Positions 1 through 6,916 are shown, counted from the first letter of the stretch. The stretch: DNA of 10,549 nucleotides from Caldilineaceae bacterium (GCA_028819675.1 JAPPKT010000518.1:1-10549); one strand, 5' to 3'. Program-made: numbers and translations. The notes: generated by a model from the sequence alone, not told the origin.

Positions 1-691
1 ACTGGGTAAATACCTGAAAGGTAGCGATCAGATTCAGAACCAACTGGAAGAAGAGGGTCGGTGTCAACAGGGGCAACGTGATTCGCCAGAAGCGACGCCA
101 GATATTCGCGCCGTCAATCTCCGCCGCCTCATAAAGGTGGGGCGGTATGTTCTGCAGACCGGCCAGGTAGATGACGGCGCCCCCGCCTACCCCCCACAGA
201 CCAAGGAGCATCAGACCTGGTAAGGCCCAGCGTGGACTGTGAAACCAGCTAGGCCCCTCAATCCCGACCAGCGATAGAAGATGGTTGATAACACCGAACT
301 CGGGATTGAATATCCAGATCCAGAGCATGGTCACCGCCACAATTGGCAGCACCGCTGGGATGTAGAAAAGTGTACGATAGAAGTTCATGCCGCGTAGGCG
401 CAGATTCAGCAGCAGAGATAGCGCCAGCCCCAACACTAGGTGCAGCGGCAAAGTCACCACGGCATAGGTCAGAGTAACCTTGAGAGCCTGTAGAAAGTCC
501 CCATCGTTGGTGAAAATCTCTACGTAGTTCTGCAGTCCCACCCAGCGTGGAGCACTTCCGATATCCCAGTACGTCAGGCTGAGGAGGAGTGACGCCAGAA
601 TCGGGCCGGCGACGAACATGACGAATCCGACGAGCCAGGGAGAGATGCATATGTAGCCCTCAACCGCTTCGCGACGGGCCTGCCGGCTCAT
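1..691 (-). CDS. ABC sugar-type transporter permease, MalF/UgpA-like, 3' end cut by window edge
   Basis: This is an inner-membrane permease of a binding-protein-dependent importer, of the kind that takes up sugars, polyols or glycerol phosphates. I translated 230 codons; the frame runs open through the left edge, so about 60-70 C-terminal residues are missing relative to the usual 290-310. Hydrophobic segments lie near residues 17-40, 70-96, 105-128, 157-180 and from about 208. The cytoplasmic EAA loop that docks on the ATPase is clear at 188-211: EAAEIDGA, then ITLPLLTP, with Gly194 and Leu-Pro 206-207 at the conserved spacing. I chose ATG at 691, which leaves about 16 polar residues before the first helix. 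An in-frame GTG at 751 would add 20 residues and has a slightly better purine-rich stretch upstream. No substrate-binding protein gene lies just upstream, so this may be the first gene of its operon or have a distant partner. Substrate unknown; the adjacent sugar-enzyme genes suggest a carbohydrate. Confidence 0.9.
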   Translation of the reverse strand, partial: MSRQARREAVEGYICISPWLVGFVMFVAGPILASLLLSLTYWDIGSAPRWVGLQNYVEIFTNDGDFLQALKVTLTYAVVTLPLHLVLGLALSLLLNLRLRGMNFYRTLFYIPAVLPIVAVTMLWIWIFNPEFGVINHLLSLVGIEGPSWFHSPRWALPGLMLLGLWGVGGGAVIYLAGLQNIPPHLYEAAEIDGANIWRRFWRITLPLLTPTLFFQLVLNLIATFQVFTQ

Positions 692-751
692 GCCGCGCCA
701 AACGTTGAGGAAGTTTGAAGGCTGATGCGTGCGAGCAAGATTCCTGGTCAC

Positions 752-1096
752 GTAACAGATTTCTTCAATTGATTGTAAATGCTTGGGTCCGGCGCCCCGG
801 TTCCAGAGGAGGTCAGTAAGCTAGTGCGCAATCTTACATAACTGCCCGAGATATGCAAAAAAACTTGAAGCACTGTGCGCGCGAACCGCTGCCAGGCACG
901 CGGCTGCTCGCCGAAACTTAACCTGTTTTCGCTAATCCGGGAGACAGCTCCAGACTCAATCGGATACTGCGTTCCCCTACGGCTGAACTCTTGGTGGCCT
1001 CAAATCCCAAACGCGCAGCCCGTGCACATAACATGGTGTCGAGCGGGCGCTTTGGCCCCTGTGATCCGGGAGAGGAAATGCTTTGGAGGAGAGACG
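752..1096. other. Intergenic region between the TIM barrel gene and the permease gene
   Basis: No convincing gene is seen. Short open frames exist on both strands, but they show no recognisable motifs, no good ribosome-binding sites and no family-like composition. Read on the minus strand, the region should contain the end of the TIM barrel transcript and the promoter of the permease gene. A run of seven T (minus strand, about 857-863) is not preceded by a strong GC hairpin, so I do not call a terminator. A TTGCAT / TAAGAT pair with a 16-base spacer lies just downstream of it on the minus strand and could be a weak promoter. Both elements are poor matches. Confidence 0.4.
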
Positions 1097-2020
1097 TCAA
1101 CTCTCTGCGATTAACCGCCTAAAGTTCGCATAGTTAATCTGCATCGCCTCCACACGCGAACCGCTCGGCGGCAGAAAATGCGTCGCCACCGACAGCACCG
1201 CGTCGCTGTGCCGGTCTCGCAGACTCCGCAAAATCGTGGGATAATCCACGTCGCCTTCACCCAGCGGGCAGTAGGAAAAGTCCAGCTGCAACCCATCCTT
1301 GACGGTCAGGTCCTTCAGGTGCAGCCCGTGGAGATAGGGATGGATATTGAGGAAGCCCGCCGTCGCCACGTCCGTTTCACCACAGTTCATGTTGTCGGAC
1401 GGCCCCCACATCACTCTGATGCGCGGCGAGTTGAGCGCCTCGGCCAGCCTCCGGAAGTTGCCGGTAGTGTTCGTATAGTTCCAGGGCATCATAGAGAGCG
1501 CCAGGTCGACGTCATACTTTTCGGCCTCCTCTAGCGCAAGAGTAAAGGCCCGCACCAGCTTCTCCATGTCGACGTCGGCGATGTGGCCGCCCCGCGTCAA
1601 CCATCTCATAGGCCACGTTGGTTTGGCGGCTGAGTACTCTCCCGGCCACGCAAACGTGAATACGCCTACGGCACCGACCCCCAGGCGCGCCGCAATCTGC
1701 ATCGAGCGCACCATGTCGTCCATGTCCTGCCGAAACTCCGGATGCTCTTCCATACAGTCAACGTCGAGATCGGTGAGGTGAATCTGCTTGAACGGATTGC
1801 CGACGTTGATCAGGAAGATCTCAAGCCCGTGGCCCGCCGCCTGCTCCCCAATGCGGTCCACCGCGGCATCATCCAGCTCGCGCATTGACGGGCCGTCGGC
1901 GCCAAGTGTATTGAACCATACGCAGTCGGCCCCGATCTCCTTGGCCTTTGCCAGCGACTCGTCGAAGGGGAGAGCCAGCTCCGGCAGGTACATACCCAGT
2001 TTGAATTTGTGCTCGGTCAT
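1097..2020 (-). CDS. Sugar phosphate isomerase/epimerase-like TIM barrel protein (xylose isomerase-like, COG1082 type)
   Basis: A 307-residue protein of the xylose-isomerase-like TIM barrel family, which includes IolE-type dehydratases and keto-sugar epimerases. Such proteins are usually cytoplasmic and metal-dependent and act on sugars, polyols or their keto forms. Family signs are the alternating strand/helix pattern, HLKDL at 234-238, the loop PLGEGDVDY at 252-260 and the final strand VLSVATHF at 275-282. The acidic metal ligands expected on other strands are not seen: the strand usually ending in Glu reads LALSMMPWNY (173-182), the usual D-x-G-N reads MWGPSDN (204-210), and the last-strand Glu is replaced in SVATHF. 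It may therefore bind metal differently or have another role. The start is ATG at 2020; the frame is open further upstream, to 2188, but that overlaps the PhyH gene and does not look like this family. It follows PhyH by 19 bases, so the two are almost certainly co-transcribed. Exact substrate unknown. Confidence 0.88.
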   Translation of the reverse strand: MTEHKFKLGMYLPELALPFDESLAKAKEIGADCVWFNTLGADGPSMRELDDAAVDRIGEQAAGHGLEIFLINVGNPFKQIHLTDLDVDCMEEHPEFRQDMDDMVRSMQIAARLGVGAVGVFTFAWPGEYSAAKPTWPMRWLTRGGHIADVDMEKLVRAFTLALEEAEKYDVDLALSMMPWNYTNTTGNFRRLAEALNSPRIRVMWGPSDNMNCGETDVATAGFLNIHPYLHGLHLKDLTVKDGLQLDFSYCPLGEGDVDYPTILRSLRDRHSDAVLSVATHFLPPSGSRVEAMQINYANFRRLIAES

Positions 2021-2039
2021 CTCTCGGCCCCGTATACTC

Positions 2040-2996
2040 TCAGTTGTCCAGCGGCTGCAACCAGCGGTCCAGGCCTGCGTCAGCGAGATTCTGTATCCAG
2101 TCGTGGTGCGAGCGGGCGACCCGGTCGGAATGTCTCCGGCTGCGGGCGACAAAACCCGGCACCTTGGACCGGCCCGTCGGCAGTCCAATCCGGCTGTACC
2201 GCGTGTCGACGCTCCAGCGCACCGTCTGCGACCGGTTTGGAATCGAGCGATGCACCAGTCGCTCCATTGTTATCAATACATCGCCTGGGTCTACCTCGCA
2301 GGAGACGACGCTACTGGCAGGCAAGTCCGCGTCGGCAATTCCTCTGGCACCCTTGTGTCCCGGCGTCTCAATCCACAGCTCATGGGCAATCAGACCTTCA
2401 AGATGAGAGCCCGGAATCACCTGCATGCAGCCGTTCCGCTCGGTGGCGCTGACGAGCGGGATCCAATAGTTTACGACAAGGGTCTCACCTGCTTCGTCAG
2501 GTATCAGGTAGGCTAGGTCCTGATGCCAGGGGATGTCCATCAAGTCAAGGTCTGGCATCTTCGGCCGTAACGCGAACTGCGGATGGGCGAGGATCTCGGG
2601 TCCGATCAAGGATTCGGTCGCGTCCAATAGTACGGGAGCAGTGCGAAGGGTAAACATGCCTGCAGATATGGGCTTCCCCCGTGAAAAATAATTCTGCCAC
2701 AGCCAGTTCCGGTCGGTACAGGCTTCGGAGGCAAGTGCCAGCCGGTTGGCAAACGGCTCGTCTTCAAAGGTCATTCTGGAGTCAAGCTGACCCTGCCGGA
2801 CAGCTTCTCCAATCGCACCGTCAACCTTCTCTGCAAGCTCATCGATCAGAGGCTGAAACGCATCGAGGGGCAGCATCTGACGCACGATCAGGAAGCCCTC
2901 CTCTTTGAACTGCTGGATCTGTTCCGGTGTCAGCCCCGTAGTCGTCGATGATGTGCTTTCGATCTTCTGTTCCTGCGCTGCCGAGTTTCCTGCCAT
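2040..2996 (-). CDS. Phytanoyl-CoA dioxygenase (PhyH) family Fe(II)/2-oxoglutarate oxygenase
   Basis: A 318-residue, non-heme iron, 2-oxoglutarate-dependent oxygenase of the PhyH family. Members hydroxylate, or otherwise oxidise, C-H bonds of small molecules using O2 and 2-oxoglutarate. The facial triad is visible: HxD in PWHQDLAY (His158, Asp160) and the distal His249 in RLVHRSIPN. Arg260 in the VRWSVDTRY segment is the likely 2-oxoglutarate carboxylate ligand. The segment GCMQVIPGSHLEG (189-201) before the distal His is typical of the family. The N-terminus, TPEQIQQFKEEGFLIVRQML (23-42), is the usual opening helix and strand; about 20 low-complexity Ser/Thr-rich residues precede it. The start ATG at 2996 has a strong site, GGGAGGA, at 3001-3007. 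It is the first gene of the leftward operon and sits divergently from the Gfo/Idh operon. Bacterial PhyH proteins act on many substrates, so phytanoyl-CoA should not be assumed; a sugar-like or side-chain substrate fits the neighbours better. Confidence 0.93.
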   Translation of the reverse strand: MAGNSAAQEQKIESTSSTTTGLTPEQIQQFKEEGFLIVRQMLPLDAFQPLIDELAEKVDGAIGEAVRQGQLDSRMTFEDEPFANRLALASEACTDRNWLWQNYFSRGKPISAGMFTLRTAPVLLDATESLIGPEILAHPQFALRPKMPDLDLMDIPWHQDLAYLIPDEAGETLVVNYWIPLVSATERNGCMQVIPGSHLEGLIAHELWIETPGHKGARGIADADLPASSVVSCEVDPGDVLITMERLVHRSIPNRSQTVRWSVDTRYSRIGLPTGRSKVPGFVARSRRHSDRVARSHHDWIQNLADAGLDRWLQPLDN

Positions 2997-3000
2997 GTAG

Positions 3001-3007
3001 TCCTCCC
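3001..3007 (-). promoter_or_regulatory. Strong ribosome-binding site for the PhyH gene
   Basis: The minus strand reads GGGAGGA, four bases before the ATG at 2996. It is one of the two best Shine-Dalgarno matches in the window and fixes the PhyH start. Confidence 0.8.
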
Positions 3008-3070
3008 GTGCTTAGCGCGAGCAACCGGCTTGGCATCTGCGCATGGGTTCGTTATGAGGGGTCATTGGGA

Positions 3071-3086
3071 TTGAAGTATATTTCAA
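3071..3086. promoter_or_regulatory. AT-rich near-palindrome TTGAAGTATATTTCAA, candidate operator with overlapping minus-strand -10
   Basis: Of the eight opposing base pairs in this 16-base stretch, seven are complementary and the other is G opposite T. The outer half-sites are TTGAA and TTCAA. On the minus strand it contains TATACT (3075-3080), close to a sigma-70 -10 hexamer and about 78 bases from the PhyH start. The matching -35 region is poor (GCGTCA-like at 15-base spacing), as would suit an activated or repressed promoter. A LacI- or GntR-type operator would be typical in such a sugar locus, but no regulator gene is visible in the window. Inference only. Confidence 0.35.
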
Positions 3087-3238
3087 ATCGTAGGGTGACG
3101 CTACTCTCTGAAATGCATATATGCGGTGTAAGGGTCACTCACTGCGCCGCCCTGAGCCGACGGCTATTTCCCTCTGGTTCCAGCGCTTTGATTCTTCTCA
3201 TGAAGTTCGGGTCTTCCACGCGACCGCACAGACTACAG

Positions 3239-3267
3239 TTCAGGCAAATGGGGCTTTCGTGTACAAT
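3239..3267 (+). promoter_or_regulatory. Candidate promoter for the Gfo/Idh-ThDP-VOC operon
   Basis: TACAAT at 3262-3267 is a good -10 hexamer. Seventeen bases upstream, TTCAGG (3239-3244) is only a half-match to a -35. The resulting leader to the ATG at 3406 would be about 130 bases. No other -10/-35 pair on the plus strand of this intergenic region is better. Confidence 0.25.
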
Positions 3268-3370
3268 ACAGCGACGGAGGACTGGCAAGCACCTGTGACT
3301 GTCCAGGAATGAAACGAATGAGTAGGTTGCGAGGTCCCCTGTGTAGGTCCTTTCAACTGCAATCAGGCGG

Positions 3371-3400
3371 CAAAGTATTGAGTCAAAAGACTTTGAGGTG
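3371..3400 (+). promoter_or_regulatory. Ribosome-binding site of the Gfo/Idh gene with an adjoining small inverted repeat
   Basis: GAGGTG (3395-3400) lies five bases before the ATG at 3406 and supports that start. CAAAGT (3371-3376) is the exact reverse complement of ACTTTG (3390-3395), whose last base is the first base of the ribosome-binding site. A 6-bp stem with a 13-base loop could form there, but it is weak and may be chance. Confidence 0.45.
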
Positions 3401-3405
3401 AACTG

Positions 3406-4440
3406 ATGACTGTGAACGGCGCGAAGGGGGCATTGGGATGGGCGCTAATTGGAAGTGGTGGCGCGGGTCGGGCACATGCCGGCTGGGCAGCCGCAACCGA
3501 AGGCGTAACCGTGCGCGGCTTTTGCGATATTCAGGCCGGCATGGCTCAACAGCTGCAGCAGGAGCACGGTGCAGAATTCGCCGCCACCGACCCGGATCGC
3601 GTCTTTGCCGACCCTTCCGTGGACATCGTTTCAATTGCCACTTCCCACAGTTCCCATGCAGAACTGGCCGTCGCCGCACTACAGGCCGGCAAACATCTAT
3701 TCCTCGAAAAGCCGATGGCTATGACCACCGCCGACTGCCTGCGCATCCACGAAGCGATGCAGGCCGCAGGCACAAAACTGATGCTCAACTTCTCCATTCG
3801 CTTTTCTGGCGCCGCACGCGCCATTCGTCAGCGCATTACCGCACCTAAGGTCAGTCACAGCCAGTGCATGATGAGCCGCGCCGACCTCAACCGCTGGCGC
3901 TGGCATCCCGTTGAAGGCGGCGGGCCGCTGTGGGATGTTGGCGTTCACATGGTCGACTATCTGTGCTGGATCCATGACAGCGCGCCGGTGGAGGTGTACG
4001 CAACCGGCGGCCAGATTACGCATCCCGGTGAACTGGGCAGCGACGACATGGTGGATACTGCCGCTGCCACGATTCGCTTCGCCAACGACTCCGTCGGCAC
4101 CTTCCTGATGAGCGACGCTGGCTTCAATTCCGTGATATCCAAGTGGTTCTTTGAGTTCTTTGACGGCGATGATACGGCCGTCCTCTATGAACACTTCCGC
4201 AAAGTCAGTTTTTCGACCCCGGACCCGAATGAAGGGCAAAAGGACGAGACTCTGACCCCGCCGCCAATCGAACGCCTTTCGCTGCTGGTCGAGGCCATCC
4301 GCAACGACACGGAACCCTATGTGCCGCCGCAGGCGGGCATTTTGTCCACTCTGCTGGTTGAGACGATCATCGCATCGATCCACTCCGGCACGCCGCAGCA
4401 GGTGGATCTGTCCGCCTTGCCCGAGCCTCTTACACAATAG
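3406..4440 (+). CDS. Gfo/Idh/MocA family NAD(P)-dependent oxidoreductase
   Basis: A 344-residue dehydrogenase of the glucose-fructose oxidoreductase / inositol dehydrogenase / MocA family, of normal length. These cytoplasmic enzymes oxidise a sugar or polyol hydroxyl to a ketone, or the reverse, with NAD(P). The N-terminal Rossmann fold opens with ALIGSGGAGRAHA; the glycine motif is at 16-21. The family EKP motif is at 101-103 (HLFLEKPMAM), with Lys102 the usual catalytic lysine. The C-terminal substrate domain has GGGPLWDVGVHMVDYL at 171-186, in which Asp177, His181 and Asp184 match the conserved D-x-x-x-H-x-x-D active-site pattern. No signal peptide is seen, so this is not the periplasmic GFOR type. 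It heads the rightward operon; the ThDP gene starts 68 bases after its stop. Family assignment is firm. The substrate is not readable from sequence; a cyclitol or keto-sugar would fit the neighbours. Confidence 0.95.
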   Translation: MTVNGAKGALGWALIGSGGAGRAHAGWAAATEGVTVRGFCDIQAGMAQQLQQEHGAEFAATDPDRVFADPSVDIVSIATSHSSHAELAVAALQAGKHLFLEKPMAMTTADCLRIHEAMQAAGTKLMLNFSIRFSGAARAIRQRITAPKVSHSQCMMSRADLNRWRWHPVEGGGPLWDVGVHMVDYLCWIHDSAPVEVYATGGQITHPGELGSDDMVDTAAATIRFANDSVGTFLMSDAGFNSVISKWFFEFFDGDDTAVLYEHFRKVSFSTPDPNEGQKDETLTPPPIERLSLLVEAIRNDTEPYVPPQAGILSTLLVETIIASIHSGTPQQVDLSALPEPLTQ

Positions 4441-4508
4441 AGGAACCGGACGGGACAGATTTCCAACCTCAACTGCCACCGCGAAGTGAGACAACCTGAG
4501 ATCCGAGT

Positions 4509-6155
4509 ATGAACGGAATCGAAGCCATCGCAACGATTTTGAAGACGGAAGGGGTCGACTGGCTTGCCTGCTATCCGTCTAACCCGCTGATCGAAGCCGC
4601 TGCCCGGGTCGGAATCCGCCCGATCAATTTCCGCCACGAACGCGGCGCCGTGATGGCCGCGGACGGTTACAGCCGCACCAGCGGCCGCCAGCGCTTTGGC
4701 GTGGTCGCAGTCCAATCGCAGGCTGGCGCCGAAAACGCAATGGGCGGAATCGCCCAGGCCTATGCCGACAATGTCCCGATTCTGGTCCTTCCGGGTGGTG
4801 TCAATCTGGACCAGCTGGCTGTGAAACCCAATTTTTCTGCCTCGAGTAACTACCAGGGTGTCGTCAAACGTGTTGAGGCGATATACCGGCCCGATCAGGT
4901 TTCGGCGGTGATGAGAAGGGCGTTCCATGCGTTGCGCAATGGACCGCCAGGGCCGGTCGTCGTCGAAATGCTGACGGATGTCTGCGATCAAGAGGTACCG
5001 GCCAGCTCGTGCGACTACCGGCCGCCGCAGATGATGAAGCAGGTTCCTGCCGAGGCCGAGATTGACGAAGCGGTAAAGGAGTTGCTGCGAGCTGAGAAAC
5101 CGGTCATCTGGGCAGGCGGTGGCGTTCTACTCGCCGGCGCCACTGCGGCTCTGCGGGAACTGGCTGAGCTTACAGGTATTCCGGTATTCTGCACAATGCC
5201 GGGCAAGTCGGCTCTTGACGAGCGCCATCCTCTCTGCCTTGGCGCGGGCAGCCGCGCCACGACACTGCCTGCCCACCGCTGGTTGCAGGAGTGCGACCTC
5301 CTGCTCGCAATCGGCTCCAGCCTCACACGCGGCCCATACTGTCAGATAATCTTGCCCGGCAAGGTGATCATTCACAATACGATTGACGCAGATGACATTA
5401 ACAAAGATGAGTCGGTCGACATCGGCCTGGTCGGCGACGCCAGGCTGACCTTGGAGGCGATGGTCGATTCAGTAAAGCGCCAGATTGGCGATGGCCGGGG
5501 CGAGCGGAGCCGCCAAACCGCAGCCGAGATCGCCGCCTGCAGGAAACCGTGGCTGGACCAATGGATGCCTTTACTGACATCGGACGAAGAGCCTCTCAAC
5601 ACGTACCGTGTGATCCACGATATCGACCGCACCCTCGACTGGGAAAACAGCATCGTCACCCACGACGCCGGCGCACCCCGCGACTCAATCGTTCCCTTCT
5701 ACACTGCCACCGTACCCAACAGTTACATCGGCTGGGGCAAGACGACGCACCTCGGCTTTGGCCTGCCACTGATGATCGGGGCCAAATTGGCGCATCCCGA
5801 AAAGTTCTGCCTTAACCTCATGGGTGACGGAGCCTTCGGCATGTCCGGCCTGGACCTTGAAACGGCGGTGCGGGCTAAGGTGCCGATTACGACAGTACTG
5901 CTCAATAACGGCGGCATGGCGACATACCCGCCGGGAAACTTTGCAACCGCGCGCCAGCGATTCGACGTCAGCCATATGGTCGGAGACTACGCCAAGATCG
6001 CGGAAGGCCTCGGTGCAGTCGGGATTACCGTGACGAAGACCGCCGAGATGATTCCGGCCTTGCAGAGGGCCCAACGGCTCAATGCCGAAGGGGAGACTGT
6101 ATTAATCGATGTCCATTCCAATCTTGAGTCCCGCCGCTCGCGCTGGGACCGTTGA
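4509..6155 (+). CDS. Thiamine-diphosphate-dependent enzyme (acetolactate synthase / benzoylformate decarboxylase superfamily)
   Basis: A 548-residue ThDP enzyme with the three-domain layout of acetolactate synthase, oxalyl-CoA decarboxylase and 2-keto acid decarboxylases. The N-terminal pyrimidine-binding domain (about 1-165) has the activating Glu44 in FRHERGAVMAADGYSR. The middle domain is about 186-325 (KPVIWAGGGVLLAGA onward). The C-terminal diphosphate domain (about 370-548) holds the ThDP/Mg motif, GDGAF at 439-443 followed by NN at 466-467. It forms or breaks a C-C bond beside a carbonyl, for example decarboxylation of a 2-keto acid or carboligation. The substrate-facing segment CYPSNPLIEAA (21-31) differs from the usual GYPGG of biosynthetic acetolactate synthases, and no small regulatory subunit gene follows, so ilvB is unlikely. 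At 548 residues it is also shorter than IolD (about 620-640). The start ATG has only a modest ribosome-binding site (GAG-rich). It lies between the dehydrogenase and VOC genes in one operon. Family sure, reaction unknown. Confidence 0.93.
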   Translation: MNGIEAIATILKTEGVDWLACYPSNPLIEAAARVGIRPINFRHERGAVMAADGYSRTSGRQRFGVVAVQSQAGAENAMGGIAQAYADNVPILVLPGGVNLDQLAVKPNFSASSNYQGVVKRVEAIYRPDQVSAVMRRAFHALRNGPPGPVVVEMLTDVCDQEVPASSCDYRPPQMMKQVPAEAEIDEAVKELLRAEKPVIWAGGGVLLAGATAALRELAELTGIPVFCTMPGKSALDERHPLCLGAGSRATTLPAHRWLQECDLLLAIGSSLTRGPYCQIILPGKVIIHNTIDADDINKDESVDIGLVGDARLTLEAMVDSVKRQIGDGRGERSRQTAAEIAACRKPWLDQWMPLLTSDEEPLNTYRVIHDIDRTLDWENSIVTHDAGAPRDSIVPFYTATVPNSYIGWGKTTHLGFGLPLMIGAKLAHPEKFCLNLMGDGAFGMSGLDLETAVRAKVPITTVLLNNGGMATYPPGNFATARQRFDVSHMVGDYAKIAEGLGAVGITVTKTAEMIPALQRAQRLNAEGETVLIDVHSNLESRRSRWDR

Positions 6156-6204
6156 AGGTCACAGGTGTATCTGACGGCACAATCCACGTTTGCTTTGCAG
6201 ATGT

Positions 6205-6210
6205 AAGGAG
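6205..6210 (+). promoter_or_regulatory. Strong ribosome-binding site for the VOC gene
   Basis: AAGGAG followed by an A-rich eight-base spacer precedes the ATG at 6219. It suggests efficient independent initiation of this last cistron, which is separated from the ThDP gene by 63 bases. Confidence 0.75.
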
Positions 6211-6218
6211 AAAAAAGA

Positions 6219-6656
6219 ATGAGTGTCTTAATCCATGTGGGGGTACGAGCGTCCGATCTCTCTGAGTCCATCCGCTTTTGGCGCGATGGCCTGGGGTTGC
6301 GTGTCGCAGGCGAAAGGGGAATCCGCTACGACTTGACCGACGGCTACCATAATTTCGCCGTATTTCAGCACCAGGGCGACGACCGGCCAGAACACATAGG
6401 CGGCATGCTCGACTACCTGCACATCGGCGTGGGCGTCCCGGACGTTGCGGCCGCGGCCCGCCGCCTGCGCGATATGGGATACACTATCTTCTCCGACGGG
6501 CTGGGCGGCAAGACGCCGCTTGACCCCGACAACCTGGAGCAGCCCGCCTTCAAGGTCGAAGATCCGGACGGCATCACCATCGACGTGAGCGAGGTCACCA
6601 CGATGTGGCCGGGTACCACGATTCACCCGAATCAGACGGCTCAGCCGGAGGGTTAA
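6219..6656 (+). CDS. VOC (glyoxalase/bleomycin resistance/dioxygenase fold) family protein
   Basis: A 145-residue protein with two beta-alpha-beta-beta-beta modules of the vicinal-oxygen-chelate fold. Family members include glyoxalase I, methylmalonyl-CoA epimerase, extradiol dioxygenases and fosfomycin-resistance enzymes. The first module opens IHVGVRASDLSESIRFWRDG, with His6 at the usual first metal-ligand position. The second opens YLHIGVGVPDVAAAARRL, with His68. Glu125 in the DPDGITIDVSEV strand (115-126) is the third. A fourth ligand is less clear; Gln50 in AVFQHQ is a candidate. It therefore probably binds a divalent metal and may isomerise or cleave a product of the ThDP enzyme. It is the last gene of the rightward operon and has a strong AAGGAG ribosome-binding site. 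About 15 polar C-terminal residues after TTMW look like an unstructured tail. The exact reaction cannot be told. Confidence 0.9.
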   Translation: MSVLIHVGVRASDLSESIRFWRDGLGLRVAGERGIRYDLTDGYHNFAVFQHQGDDRPEHIGGMLDYLHIGVGVPDVAAAARRLRDMGYTIFSDGLGGKTPLDPDNLEQPAFKVEDPDGITIDVSEVTTMWPGTTIHPNQTAQPEG

Positions 6657-6796
6657 TCCCTTCAACTAGGCAGTTCGACTCTGCTCTGCAAGCCCACTAT
6701 ACCGGGAAACGTCGTGCGGGGACCGCGTTTATTCTCCGCGCTACGGTTCTCTCCTCGTACGATTGATGAAGCAGCCACCGGAGCTTGAACCTGGAA

Positions 6797-6818
6797 GCCT
6801 TTCGCCGGAGCGAAAGGC
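6797..6818. terminator. Hairpin in the convergent gap between the VOC gene and mutS, possible bidirectional terminator
   Basis: GCCTTTCG (6797-6804) and CGAAAGGC (6811-6818) are perfect reverse complements around a six-base loop (CCGGAG). It lies where the rightward operon and leftward mutS converge, the expected place for a shared terminator. No T-run follows on either strand, so an intrinsic terminator is not proven; it could instead be a Rho-assisted or RNA-stabilising stem. The rest of 6657-6916 holds no gene I can support. Confidence 0.4.
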
Positions 6819-6916
6819 CCCGAACTGGACTGCGCGCAACCTTCCTCGTCTTTCTTAAGCGACACGATCTACTTCTCTCGCCTTGTCCAGGGTATGAACT
6901 TTGCGTTCAACGCTTC

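Larger units (their letters stand above)
2997..3405. other. Divergent intergenic region between the two metabolic operons
   Basis: This 409-base region separates the leftward PhyH operon from the rightward Gfo/Idh operon and must contain both promoters. Open frames here (for example 2948-3298 and 3121-3312, plus strand) have no recognisable motif or ribosome-binding site, so I treat the region as non-coding. It is more AT-rich than its surroundings around 3065-3125 and holds the near-palindrome and promoter candidates listed separately. Confidence 0.6.

Noticed and set aside
258..650. A 130-codon minus-strand open frame overlapping the permease
   Set aside because: It is in a different frame from the permease, whose membrane segments and EAA loop are unmistakable.
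918..1114. Short overlapping open frames on both strands between the TIM barrel and permease genes
   Set aside because: No ribosome-binding site, motif or plausible composition; likely chance.
2021..2188. A 56-codon N-terminal extension of the TIM barrel gene
   Set aside because: It overlaps the end of the PhyH gene in another frame and its Arg/Ser-rich sequence does not fit the family. ATG 2020 begins at the normal first strand.
3697..4991. Minus-strand open frames of 278 and 224 codons opposite the Gfo/Idh and ThDP genes
   Set aside because: Both are antisense to clearly conserved domains and show no recognisable protein features.
1097..6155. A classical myo-inositol (iol) catabolic operon
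   Set aside because: IolE-, IolG- and IolD-type folds are all here, but the ThDP enzyme is about 80 residues shorter than IolD, the TIM barrel lacks the IolE-type metal ligands, and no IolB, IolC or IolJ is present. PhyH is also not part of that pathway.
6662..6865. A 67-codon minus-strand open frame downstream of mutS with a GTG start
   Set aside because: It has no recognisable motif and a weak ribosome-binding site, and it runs across the hairpin. Not enough to call a gene.
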